Positions 52,692 to 61,200 of a stretch of 64,000 nt of DNA are shown here, in pieces. This stretch comes from Flaviaestuariibacter flavus (GTDB lineage: Bacteria > Bacteroidota > Bacteroidia > Chitinophagales > Chitinophagaceae). The notes beneath the pieces are model-generated. The model was given only the letters and a program-made list of their open reading frames with translations, did not search any database and was not told the origin of the DNA. Both the position numbers and the translations under genes were made by a program. Position 1 is the stretch's first letter; each line of letters starts with the position of its first letter. Location: assembly GCF_004337505.1 (NCBI RefSeq), contig NZ_SJZI01000042.1:62001-126000 (forward strand), given 5' to 3'.

Positions 52692-54245
52692 GTGAACAAA
52701 GAATTAATCATCAATGCCGCTCCGCATGGAGTGGACATTGCCTTGCTAGAGGACAAGAAACTGGTAGAACTACACACAGAAAAGGTAGACGCCCGCTTCG
52801 CAGTCGGCGACCTCTACCTGGGCAAGGTCAAGAAGCTCATTCCCGGTCTCAACGCCGCATTCGTCGACGTGGGCCACGAGAAAGACGCCTTCCTGCACTA
52901 TACCGACCTCTCGCCCTACGCCCGCTCGCTCCTGAAATTCACCGCCGCCGCCATCGGCGACAAGTCGGCCGAAGGCATGGACTTCGCCGTATTTCCCAAC
53001 GAGCCCGAGATCGTCAAGACCGGCAAGATCTCCGAGGTGCTCAATGGAAAGCCCAATATTTTGGTGCAGATCCTGAAAGAGCCCATCGCCGCCAAAGGCC
53101 CGCGTCTCTCCTGCGAGATCTCGCTTCCCGGCCGCTTCGTGGTCATCACCCCCTTCAACGACATCGTAGCCGTTTCGCGCAAGATCCACTCCTCCGAAGA
53201 GCGCAAGCGCCTCCAGCGGATCGTGGAATCCATCAAGCCGAAGAACTTCGGTGTCATCGTGCGCACCGCCGCCGAAGGCAAAAACACCGCCGAACTCCAC
53301 GAGGATATCTCCGAGCTCGTAGCTACCTGGAAAACAATCCAGAAGAACCTGCGCGGCGCCACACCGCCCGCCAAGATCCTGAGCGAGCAGACGAAGACGA
53401 CCTCCATCCTCCGCGACCTGCTGAGCGCCGACTTCAACAAGGTGGTGATCAACGACAAGGAGCTTTTCCAGGAAACGAGAGCGTATATCCAGAAGATCGC
53501 GCCTGAAAAGGCGGATATCGTATCGCTCCACCAGAACGGCAATCCTATCTTCGACACCTTCGGCATCACCAAGCAGGTGAAGTCGGGTTTCGGCAAGACC
53601 GTCAACCTCGAAAGCGGTGCCTACCTGATCATCGAGCACACCGAGGCCCTGCACGTCATCGACGTCAACTCGGGCTATAAGAGCGTGAGCAACAACCAGG
53701 AGCAGAATGCCTTCGAGACCAACCTCGAGGCTGCCAAAGAAATTGCCCGCCAGCTGCGCCTGCGCGATATCGGCGGCATCATCGTGGTGGACTTTATCGA
53801 CATGAAGCTGCCGGAGCACAAGAAAAAGCTCATGGAAGCCATGGAGGAGCATATGCGCACCGACCGCGCCAAGCACGCGGTGCTGCCCATCTCCAAGTTC
53901 GGCATCATGCAGATCACGCGTCAGCGCATGAAGCCGGAGATGAACATCAACACCCAGGAGGTGTGCCCCACCTGTCAGGGCACGGGCAAGATCCAGAGCA
54001 CCATGCTGCTCGAGGACGATATCGAGAAAAACCTCAACTACCTCATTACCCACCGTCATTCCGACCTCACGGTTGCTGTGGGCCCGATCCTCTACGCCTA
54101 CCTCACGAAGGGGCTCTTCTGGAGCTCCAAGGCCGCTAAATGGCGCCGCAAATTCGGCCAGAAGATCACCATCAAGGAAGACTCCACCTACCACCTTACG
54201 GAGTACCATTTCTTCAATAAGGATGGCGAGGAGATCAAATTGTAA
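52692..54245 (+). CDS. rng: Ribonuclease E/G family protein
   Basis: The 517-residue endoribonuclease acts in rRNA and mRNA processing. It has an N-terminal S1 RNA-binding insertion (about 36-120: VGDLYLGKVKKLIPGLNAAF), catalytic Asp motifs IDVNSG and VVDFIDMK, and the Zn-link CPTCQGTGK. It starts with GTG 52692; the overlapping ATG at 52690 is out of frame. The length equals RNase G rather than RNase E (no degradosome tail). It follows the ribosomal-type peptide gene. Confidence 0.95.
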   Translation: MNKELIINAAPHGVDIALLEDKKLVELHTEKVDARFAVGDLYLGKVKKLIPGLNAAFVDVGHEKDAFLHYTDLSPYARSLLKFTAAAIGDKSAEGMDFAVFPNEPEIVKTGKISEVLNGKPNILVQILKEPIAAKGPRLSCEISLPGRFVVITPFNDIVAVSRKIHSSEERKRLQRIVESIKPKNFGVIVRTAAEGKNTAELHEDISELVATWKTIQKNLRGATPPAKILSEQTKTTSILRDLLSADFNKVVINDKELFQETRAYIQKIAPEKADIVSLHQNGNPIFDTFGITKQVKSGFGKTVNLESGAYLIIEHTEALHVIDVNSGYKSVSNNQEQNAFETNLEAAKEIARQLRLRDIGGIIVVDFIDMKLPEHKKKLMEAMEEHMRTDRAKHAVLPISKFGIMQITRQRMKPEMNINTQEVCPTCQGTGKIQSTMLLEDDIEKNLNYLITHRHSDLTVAVGPILYAYLTKGLFWSSKAAKWRRKFGQKITIKEDSTYHLTEYHFFNKDGEEIKL

Positions 54246-54359
54246 ATCTCAGATCGCAGATCTCAGATTTCATCGACGCGAAAGGCCGGAAGCGAAGCTT
54301 CCGGCCTTTTTAATTTTGTGCGCCAGCAAGATCTGAGACCTGACATCCGAGAGCTGAGA
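54244..54359. repeat. GATNNNN heptamers flanking a terminator
   Basis: Array 54244-54268 (CTCAGATCGCAGATCTCAG) and inverted array 54329-54360 (GATCTGAGACCTGACATCC) surround the perfect hairpin AAAGGCCGGAAGC/GCTTCCGGCCTTT at 54281-54312. Confidence 0.8.
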
Positions 54360-55061
54360 TTACCTGCGGTCGCGGCTGCCCATAAAGATGCTGATGTACT
54401 GGAAGAGCGTCACCAGCGCGGCCAGGGCGGCTACCACGTAAGTCAGGGCGGCCCATTTAAGGGCGTCTTTGGCCTTCGGGTATTCCTCGGCACTGGTAAC
54501 GTTGGTATGCTGCAGCCACACCAGGGCGCGGCGCGAGGCGTCAAACTCCACCGGAAGGGTCACCAGGGAAAAGACGACCGTCAGGGCAAAGAGGATAATG
54601 CCGGCCAGCAGGAGCGTGGAGTTGCCCGAGTAAGCCATAAAAAGCCCGGCAATGAGTACCCACTGCACGATATTGGAGCTGAACTGTACGGCCGGCACCA
54701 GTTTACTGCGGAGGTTGAGCCAGGCATAGGCCTTCGCGTGCTGCACGGCGTGCCCGCATTCGTGGGCGGCCACGGCGGCGGCGGCGACGCTATAGGATTC
54801 GTACACTTCCGGGCTCAGGTTGATGGTCCGGGAAGCGGGATTGTAGTGGTCGGACAGGAAACCGTTGACCGAAACCACCTTGACGTCGAAAATGCCGTTT
54901 TCGCGGAGCATTTTTTCGGCCACCTCGCGGCCGGTAAGGCGGGCGCGCAGGGGAATTTTGCCATAGGCGGCGAAGCGGCTCCGCAGTATCCCGGACACGA
55001 TCATGGAGATGAACAGGAAGACGATCGAGACGAGAAATATCGAGTGAGACCCGTAAAACAT
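54360..55061 (-). CDS. YugP-like zinc membrane metallopeptidase
   Basis: The 233-residue membrane protease is of the Zn_peptidase_2 type. It has an N-terminal membrane helix, the zinc-binding HExxH in AAHECGHAVQH (about residue 100) and several later transmembrane segments (IVQWVLIAGLFMAYSG; STLLLAGIILFALTVVF). Family members such as YugP have poorly known substrates. The third ligand is probably Glu in VTLPVEFDASRRA. It converges with the RNase G gene across a terminator. Confidence 0.88.
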   Translation of the reverse strand: MFYGSHSIFLVSIVFLFISMIVSGILRSRFAAYGKIPLRARLTGREVAEKMLRENGIFDVKVVSVNGFLSDHYNPASRTINLSPEVYESYSVAAAAVAAHECGHAVQHAKAYAWLNLRSKLVPAVQFSSNIVQWVLIAGLFMAYSGNSTLLLAGIILFALTVVFSLVTLPVEFDASRRALVWLQHTNVTSAEEYPKAKDALKWAALTYVVAALAALVTLFQYISIFMGSRDRR

Positions 55062-55582
55062 GGCTGAATTCTTTCCCTTTTCCCGGCAAATCCGGAACCA
55101 AACAGGCCCGGCGGTAAAAAGCCTCCGGAAGTTTTGATTTTGCTAACTTTTTTGGCAGAAATGGAGCAATTTTGGCCGTTTCTAACTGACACTTTTACAG
55201 GCCATTAGATTTTGAACCGTGCCCATGGACCTTTATAAGTTATTGAATATCAATATAAAAATGGCAGCTTTGGCTTTGCATTTCCTTATATAAAGCTCTG
55301 CTAAAAGTTATGCACAGGGGTAAAAAATAATTTTGTTATCTGCCCTCCTTTTGTAATTTAGTGTCAGAATTTAATGGGTTAGTAAGTAAAGGGGTTGGTC
55401 GTCTGACTGACCCCTTTCTTCATTTTAGAATCTCGGATCTTTCGATCTCGGATCTTTTTGCGGCATCGATAAATGGCATCGGAATTCAATCCGATGTATC
55501 TGTCAGCAATCACTAATACCCTGAAACTCCATCAACGCAAATTCGAGATCCCGAGATCCGGGATAAAAAGATTTCCTCCAGC
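55062..55582. other. 520-bp AT-rich gap, possible small RNA
   Basis: It is markedly more AT-rich than its surroundings and has no ORF. An exact -7 element TAATTTTG at 55328-55335 is followed about 50 bases later by a hairpin (AAAGGGGT...ACCCCTTT, about 55397-55427) with a T/A-rich tail. A transcript of about 85 bases would result. GATNNNN heptamers follow at 55427-55460 and 55541-55563. The RNA gene is unproven. Confidence 0.35.
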
Positions 55583-56965
55583 ATGTCGAAAGTTAAAACT
55601 GCCTATTTCTGCCAGAACTGTGGCTACGAAAGTGCCAAGTGGATCGGCAAATGTCCTTCCTGCCAGCAATGGAACACCTTCGTGGAAGAACTCATTCAGA
55701 AAGACAACAAGAAAGCTGCCGGCAACGACTGGCAGACCTATCACGAAGCGTCCACATCATCGCGCAAGGTGCAGGCCCTGCATTCGGTGCAGACGCAGGC
55801 CACCGAGCGGGTGCGCACCATTGATGATGAACTGAACCGCGTGCTCGGCGGCGGCATCGTGCCGGGCTCCATCGTGCTGGTGGCGGGCGAGCCAGGCATC
55901 GGCAAGTCGACGCTCTTCCTGCAGATGGGCCTGCAACTGCAGGGCGTCACGGTACTGTATATCTCCGGTGAGGAAAGTGAGCAGCAGGTGAAGATGCGCG
56001 CCGATCGCCTGGGCATGGCCAACGAGCATTTCTACCTGCTCACGGAAACAAGCACCCAGTCGATCTTCAGCGAGATCAAAAAGCTAAAGCCCGAGCTGAT
56101 CATCGTGGACTCCATCCAGACCCTCGAGTCGCCTTTCATCGAATCGTCGCCCGGCTCTGTGTCGCAGATCCGCGAGTGCGCCGCCGAGTTCCAGCAGTTT
56201 GCCAAGGAAACCAATACGCCGGTATTCCTCATCGGGCACATCACCAAGGACGGCACCATCGCCGGCCCCAAGATCCTCGAGCATATGGTGGATACGGTGT
56301 TGCAGTTCGAAGGCGACCGCCACTATGTATACCGCATCCTCCGCACGCTCAAGAACCGCTTCGGCTCTACTTCCGAGCTGGGCATTTACCAGATGAACGA
56401 AACGGGCATGGTGCCCGTGCGCAACCCCAGCGAGATCCTTATCACGCAGAAGGAAGATGCACTGAGCGGAACGGCGATCGCCGCCACCATGGAAGGCATG
56501 CGGCCCCTGCTCATCGAGGTGCAGGCCCTGGTGGCGCAGTCGGTATACGGCACCCCGCAACGCACCGTCAGCGGCTTCGACCTGCGCCGCCTGCAGCTGC
56601 TGCTGGCCGTACTCGAAAAACGCGGCGGCTTCCACTTCGGTGTCAAGGATGTCTTTCTCAACCTCGCCGGCGGCCTCAAGGTGGAAGACCCTTCCATCGA
56701 CCTGGCCGTGCTGGTGGCGCTGCTTTCCTCCTACGAGGATGTGCCGGTAGGACAAGACATCTGCTTTGCCGGCGAAGTGGGTCTCTCCGGTGAGATCCGC
56801 GCCGTGAGCCGCATCGAGCAGCGCATTGCCGAAGCCGAGAAGCTGGGCTTCTCCAAGATCGTCGTATCCAAATACAACCAGAAGGGCGTCAAGGCCAGCA
56901 AGGCCGGCATCGAGGTGATCCAGATGGGGCAGGTGGAGGAGGTATACCGGTACCTGTTTGCGTAA
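55583..56965 (+). CDS. radA: DNA repair protein RadA
   Basis: The 460-residue RecA-like ATPase processes recombination intermediates. It shows the N-terminal C4 zinc finger (CQNCGYESAKWIGKCPSC), Walker A GEPGIGKST, the RadA-specific KNRFG (about residue 258) and the Lon-like C-terminal domain with GLSGEIRAVSRIEQRIAEA. The length is normal. Competence-associated DNA uptake (comEC, comF) would use it. No operon is apparent. Confidence 0.96.
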   Translation: MSKVKTAYFCQNCGYESAKWIGKCPSCQQWNTFVEELIQKDNKKAAGNDWQTYHEASTSSRKVQALHSVQTQATERVRTIDDELNRVLGGGIVPGSIVLVAGEPGIGKSTLFLQMGLQLQGVTVLYISGEESEQQVKMRADRLGMANEHFYLLTETSTQSIFSEIKKLKPELIIVDSIQTLESPFIESSPGSVSQIRECAAEFQQFAKETNTPVFLIGHITKDGTIAGPKILEHMVDTVLQFEGDRHYVYRILRTLKNRFGSTSELGIYQMNETGMVPVRNPSEILITQKEDALSGTAIAATMEGMRPLLIEVQALVAQSVYGTPQRTVSGFDLRRLQLLLAVLEKRGGFHFGVKDVFLNLAGGLKVEDPSIDLAVLVALLSSYEDVPVGQDICFAGEVGLSGEIRAVSRIEQRIAEAEKLGFSKIVVSKYNQKGVKASKAGIEVIQMGQVEEVYRYLFA

Positions 56966-57044
56966 GGCGAGAATCTTCAATCGTCGGTGCCGACGCCTGA
57001 TTTTTAAAGGATGGATGCCGTAGCCATCCATCCACATTTACCGC

Positions 57045-57084
57045 GCATTCGGGATTCCCGATCCCCGATTGCCGATTCCCGTTT
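57045..57084. repeat. GATTCCC heptamer array
   Basis: Units GATTCCC, GATCCCC, GATTGCC, GATTCCC run in exact 7-base register directly before the polysaccharide deacetylase start. Confidence 0.8.
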
Positions 57085-57097
57085 ATTTTCGCAGCCC

Positions 57098-58378
57098 TTG
57101 GTTTCTATCATCACCGATACCGACACCCCACGGCTGCACTACGTGCTGGATTTCCTCTCGGGATTTTTCGGCCGTCCCTTCGTGCGTAATGGGGCAGAAG
57201 GCGTCCGGGTTTACTATGGAGCAGAAAGTAGCGATGCCCTGGTGACGATCCGGCCTTCGGGCCTGCTCAACGAAACCGGCATCCGCTTCCACGACCTCGA
57301 AGTGATGCGGCACCGCGAAGGATTCCCGATCTTCTTCACCGATGAAACGGACTTTGGCTTCGACATCTTTTCGGCGATCTTTTACCTGATTACCCGTTAC
57401 GAGGAATATGTGAAGAAGGAGCGCGACTCCCACGGGCGCTTCGATCACCGCGCCTCCGTTGCCTTTGAGTATGGCTTCCTGGACCGGCCCCTGGTGCATG
57501 AATGGCTGGCGTTTTTCTCCGAAGCCGTTTTCGGCGAACGCATCCTGCCGCCCTTTTCCCTGCAGCTCACGTACGATGTCGATATGGCCTGGAGCTATCG
57601 CCACAAGGGCTTCGCCCGTAATGCCGGCGGCCTGCTGCGCTCGCTGCTCCGGCGCGACGGTACGGTTGCCGAGCGGATTGCCGTGTTGTCGGGCCACCGC
57701 CCGGATCCCTTCGACAATTTCGGGCTGATGGATGCCCTCCATCGCCAGTACGGGCTCCGTCCGACCTATTTTATTCATGCCGGGACCGCCCGTGGTCCTT
57801 ACGATAAAAATATCCCGCTGGCGCACCCGGCCATGCAACGTCTTGTGCGCAAGCTGGCGGCCTCTTGCCCCGTTGCACTTCATCCTTCCTGGCAAAGCGG
57901 TGATGCCGCAGGCTTGCTGGAAAAGGAAAAAGCGGCGCTTGAGGCGGCCGTGGGCAGAAAAGTGACCGCTTCGCGACAGCATTATATCCGGATGACATTG
58001 CCGGACACCTACCGCGCCCTCATTGCCGCCGGCATCACCGACGATTACTCCATGGGCTACGGCAGCATCAACGGCTTTCGCGCATCGGTAGCCGTGCCCT
58101 TTTATTGGTACGACCTGCAGGCCGGGCAGGCTACCAACCTGTTGCTGCATCCCTTTTGCTTTATGGATGCCAATGCATTTTATGAGCAGGGGCAGGATGC
58201 GGCGCAAACCGAGCTGGAGCTGGATCGTTACCTGCAAACCTTTAAAGCCTGGGGCGGCACCTTCAGTTCGGTGTGGCACAATTCCTTCCTTGGAGAAGGC
58301 GTCGGCTTCGGGGGATGGAGCGTACTCTGGCGCAGCTTTTTGCACGAGGCTACTGCTTCGTTGCCACGGAGCGATTAA
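57098..58378 (+). CDS. Polysaccharide deacetylase-like protein
   Basis: The protein of about 426 residues resembles bacterial polysaccharide deacetylases with an extra N-terminal domain (DUF7033-like). The NodB-type core begins LQLTYDVDMAWSY (metal-binding Asp pair), then LRPTYFIHAG and ALHPSW (histidine). The ending SVWHNSFL also fits. The substrate glycan is unknown. TTG 57098 is chosen because the ATG frame from 57011 reads through the repeat array and gives an unlikely leader. TATTTTCG at 57084-57091 lies six bases before it. The 3' end overlaps the convergent EamA gene by 29 bases. Confidence 0.75.
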   Translation: MVSIITDTDTPRLHYVLDFLSGFFGRPFVRNGAEGVRVYYGAESSDALVTIRPSGLLNETGIRFHDLEVMRHREGFPIFFTDETDFGFDIFSAIFYLITRYEEYVKKERDSHGRFDHRASVAFEYGFLDRPLVHEWLAFFSEAVFGERILPPFSLQLTYDVDMAWSYRHKGFARNAGGLLRSLLRRDGTVAERIAVLSGHRPDPFDNFGLMDALHRQYGLRPTYFIHAGTARGPYDKNIPLAHPAMQRLVRKLAASCPVALHPSWQSGDAAGLLEKEKAALEAAVGRKVTASRQHYIRMTLPDTYRALIAAGITDDYSMGYGSINGFRASVAVPFYWYDLQAGQATNLLLHPFCFMDANAFYEQGQDAAQTELELDRYLQTFKAWGGTFSSVWHNSFLGEGVGFGGWSVLWRSFLHEATASLPRSD

Positions 58379-59378
58379 CCAGGAACACGCCGTACAGCGT
58401 TACCAGCGTGCCGCCGATGATGAACAGCGACAGCGGCTCACCAATGAGCGCGGCGCCCATCAGCACTGCCACCACCGGGTTGATATACGCATACAGACTC
58501 ACCTGCGTAGTAGGCAGGTTTTGCAAGGCATAGAGAAAAGCGGCGAAGGTCACCACCGACCCGAAGACCACCAGGTAAGCGATGGCTGCCCAGGATTGCC
58601 AGGGGATGACACTAAGCGGCATCGTATTGCCGGTGACGCCCAGTCCGCCGAGGAGCACCAGGCCCGAGATAAGCAGTTGCAGGCCGAGGCTGAAGTAAGG
58701 ATTGAAGTTGCCCGCCTCCTTCTTGGTATAAAGTGTACCGAAAGCCCAGCTCCACGTAGAGGCTACGGAAATACCGATACCCAGCCGGAAAGCCGGGTTG
58801 GTGAGGTGATGCAGGTGCTCGTAAAAGATGATGCAGATGCCGCCGAGGCCCAGCAGCATGCCTGCGAGGGTGCGGAGCTGCAGCCGGGTGCCGCCCACCA
58901 CGAGGCCGATCAGCACGAGCCATACTGGGTAAATGGCGCCGATGATGGAGCCGAGCCCCGCGGGGATAAAGCGCATACCCCAGGTAGAGAGCGCGTTGCT
59001 GAGCATGAAGTTGAGAAAGGAAAGCATCAGGATGGGCCGCCACTGCCGCCCGCGCGGCCAGGCAAGGCCTTTAATGCTGAAATAGACAACGAAGCAAAGA
59101 CCCGCCAGCACCTGCCGGAGCCCGGCCAGCTGCAGGGCGGCGAGCTTGTTGGTGCCGGGCAGGTGCATCACGCCCTGCTTGGATACCACCCAGGTGGTGC
59201 CCCAGAAAAAGCACACCAGCACCAGTGCAAAAAGCGCTGTGAAACGCTTGCCCCGCCTCCTGAAATGAAAGGGGTTGAAGCGGGCCCGGTACCAGGCCAC
59301 ATCCTGCGCCGACTGCGGGTCGGCAGGCGTGTAGCTACCGGCCGATCCGGTGCGGCTATGATCCGGGTGTTTTTGCAT
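58350..59378 (-). CDS. EamA/DMT family transporter
   Basis: The 342-residue protein has ten transmembrane helices in two EamA halves, each ending with the conserved Pro/Gly pattern (SIIGAIYPVWLVLIGLVVGG; SLYAYINPVVAVLMGAALIG). A 50-residue polar N-terminal tail precedes helix 1. Such permeases export small metabolites such as amino acids or nucleosides, with direction and substrate unknown. ATG 59378 starts the tail; upstream codons are shared with repeats. It ends inside the deacetylase gene. Confidence 0.88.
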   Translation of the reverse strand: MQKHPDHSRTGSAGSYTPADPQSAQDVAWYRARFNPFHFRRRGKRFTALFALVLVCFFWGTTWVVSKQGVMHLPGTNKLAALQLAGLRQVLAGLCFVVYFSIKGLAWPRGRQWRPILMLSFLNFMLSNALSTWGMRFIPAGLGSIIGAIYPVWLVLIGLVVGGTRLQLRTLAGMLLGLGGICIIFYEHLHHLTNPAFRLGIGISVASTWSWAFGTLYTKKEAGNFNPYFSLGLQLLISGLVLLGGLGVTGNTMPLSVIPWQSWAAIAYLVVFGSVVTFAAFLYALQNLPTTQVSLYAYINPVVAVLMGAALIGEPLSLFIIGGTLVTLYGVFLVNRSVATKQ

Positions 59379-59451
59379 GGAGCACAAAATTGCAATAATG
59401 CGGTGAGGCCGGAGCGGCACAGTTTCGGGAAAATTTGCTGAAGCAGTTCAT

Positions 59452-59552
59452 TAGCCGTGAACCGTGAGCACGCAATGGGCGCTAATAAACAACGTCCCGC
59501 TTTTGGCGGGACGTTGTTTATTATTAGGTGTCTGCCGCTCACGGCTCACGAT
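59452..59552. repeat. CGTGAAC heptamers flanking a perfect palindrome
   Basis: Units GCCGTGAACCGTGAG at 59454-59469 and their inverse CGCTCACGGCTCACG at 59534-59549 surround the hairpin AATAAACAACGTCCCGC and its complement (59484-59522), a bidirectional terminator-like structure between EamA and purH. Confidence 0.8.
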
Positions 59553-59553
59553 C

Positions 59554-61089
59554 TCAATGCCGGAAGTGCCGCTGCCCTGTCATCACAAGCACGAGGCCTT
59601 TTTCCTGGCAATAGGCAATGCTATCCTTGTCGCGGATGGAGCCGCCGGGCTGGATAAAGGCGGTGATGCCGGCCTCGTGGCCCAGCTGCACGCAGTCGTT
59701 GAATGGAAAGAAGGCATCGGAGGCCATCACGGCGCCGTTGAGGTCGAAGTTGAACTGGCGGGCCTTTTCCAGCGCCTGGCGGAGTGCGTCGATGCGGCTT
59801 GTTTGCCCGCAGCCCTTTCCGATCAGCTGCCCGCCTTTTACCAGGGCGATGGCATTACTCTTCAGGTGCTTGCACACCAGGTTGGCGAATTCGAGGTCCT
59901 TGCGCTCTGCATCCGTAGAACTACGGCCGCCCGCTTCTTCCCATTTGTCGTAGTTGCCGGTGTCTTTCTTCTGGGTGAGTGTTCCGTTGAGTACGCTTTT
60001 GTACTGCCGCTCCGGCAATACGGCATCGCCGTTCAGCTGTAGCAGGATGCGGTTCTTTTTCGAGCGCAGAACTTCGAGCGCGTCGGCATCAAAGGCCGGT
60101 GCGATGAGCACTTCAAAAAAGATCTCGTTGATGGCTTCGGCAGTTGCCTTGTCGATGGTTCCGTTGCTCACCAGCACGCCGCCAAAAGCGCTCTCGGGGT
60201 CACCGGCGAGCGCCGCGGTCCAGGCTTCTGATACCGAGGCGCGAAGGGCAATGCCGCAGACGTTGGTATGCTTGATGATGCCGAAGCAGGATGCGGTTTC
60301 CTGCTCTTTTCCGGAGGCACTGATGTCCCGGATCAGCTCGATGGCGGCATCGATATCCACCAGGTTGTTATAAGAAATTTCCTTGCCGTGCAGTTGATTG
60401 AAAACCGCTCCGAGGTCGCCGTAAAACTGCGCGGTCTGGTGCGGGTTTTCGCCATAGCGGAGCGGCGTGCGTTGCCCGGCGCCGATCACCTCCAGGGCTT
60501 CTTCCGCATTGAAATAGTTGGAGATGGCGATATCATAATCCGCCACGATGCGGAAGGCCTTCGCGGCGTACGCCTTGCGCTGTTCGATCGTCAGCGCGCC
60601 GCCCTGGGCTTCCAGCTGGCTTACAAGGCCGGCATAGTCGTCTTTCGATGCCAGCACCGCAACGTCGCGGAAGTTCTTCGCGGCCGCACGGATCATCGAC
60701 GGACCGCCGATGTCGATCTTTTCGATGATGAGCGCCTCTTCCTTCGTTTGCTTCAGTGTTTCCTGGAAAGGATACAGGTCTACCACAACGAGGTCGAGCC
60801 CGGGGATGCCGTATTGCTGCATCTCCTGCACATCGGTTTCGTTGGCACGCCGGCCGAGGATGCCGCCAAACACCAGCGGGTGCAGCGTTTTGACGCGCCC
60901 GCCGAGGATCGAAGGATAGGAGGTGAGCTGCTCCACCGGCACTACCGGGAGCCCGAGGCCCTCAATGAATTGCTGGGTGCCTCCCGTAGAATAGATAACA
61001 GTTCCCTGTGCGTGCAGCTGGCGAACGAGCGGTTCGAGGCCTTCCTTGTAAAATACCGAGATGAGTGCGGCGGCGATCTTTTTTTCCAT
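59554..61089 (-). CDS. purH: Bifunctional AICAR formyltransferase/IMP cyclohydrolase
   Basis: The 511-residue enzyme performs the last two steps of de novo purine synthesis. The N-terminal MGS-like IMP cyclohydrolase domain (about 1-195) begins MEKKIAAALISVFYKEGLEP and contains TLHPLVFGGILGRR. The C-terminal formyltransferase domain includes the KHTNVCG active-site motif and FFPFNDCVQ. Length is normal. A TACCTTTG -7 element lies at 61116-61123, 26 bases upstream. Confidence 0.97.
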   Translation of the reverse strand: MEKKIAAALISVFYKEGLEPLVRQLHAQGTVIYSTGGTQQFIEGLGLPVVPVEQLTSYPSILGGRVKTLHPLVFGGILGRRANETDVQEMQQYGIPGLDLVVVDLYPFQETLKQTKEEALIIEKIDIGGPSMIRAAAKNFRDVAVLASKDDYAGLVSQLEAQGGALTIEQRKAYAAKAFRIVADYDIAISNYFNAEEALEVIGAGQRTPLRYGENPHQTAQFYGDLGAVFNQLHGKEISYNNLVDIDAAIELIRDISASGKEQETASCFGIIKHTNVCGIALRASVSEAWTAALAGDPESAFGGVLVSNGTIDKATAEAINEIFFEVLIAPAFDADALEVLRSKKNRILLQLNGDAVLPERQYKSVLNGTLTQKKDTGNYDKWEEAGGRSSTDAERKDLEFANLVCKHLKSNAIALVKGGQLIGKGCGQTSRIDALRQALEKARQFNFDLNGAVMASDAFFPFNDCVQLGHEAGITAFIQPGGSIRDKDSIAYCQEKGLVLVMTGQRHFRH

Positions 61090-61115
61090 GGTGCGTTGTT
61101 GGGTTTGGGGCGCGG

Positions 61116-61123
61116 CAAAGGTA
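61116..61123 (-). promoter_or_regulatory. -7 element (TACCTTTG) for purH
   Basis: This is an exact minus-strand consensus 26 bases before the purH ATG. Confidence 0.5.
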
Positions 61124-61135
61124 GGAGCGGGATGT

Positions 61136-61200
61136 TACGATCTCCGATCTCCGATGTCTGATTTAAATCCTTCCATAAAAATCAGACATCAGAGATCCAG
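61136..61200. repeat. GATNNNN heptamers, inverted pair
   Basis: Units GATCTCC, GATCTCC, GATGTCT, GATTTAA at 61140-61167 face the inverse (AATCAGACATCAGAGATCC) at 61180-61199, next to the comEC stop. Confidence 0.75.
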
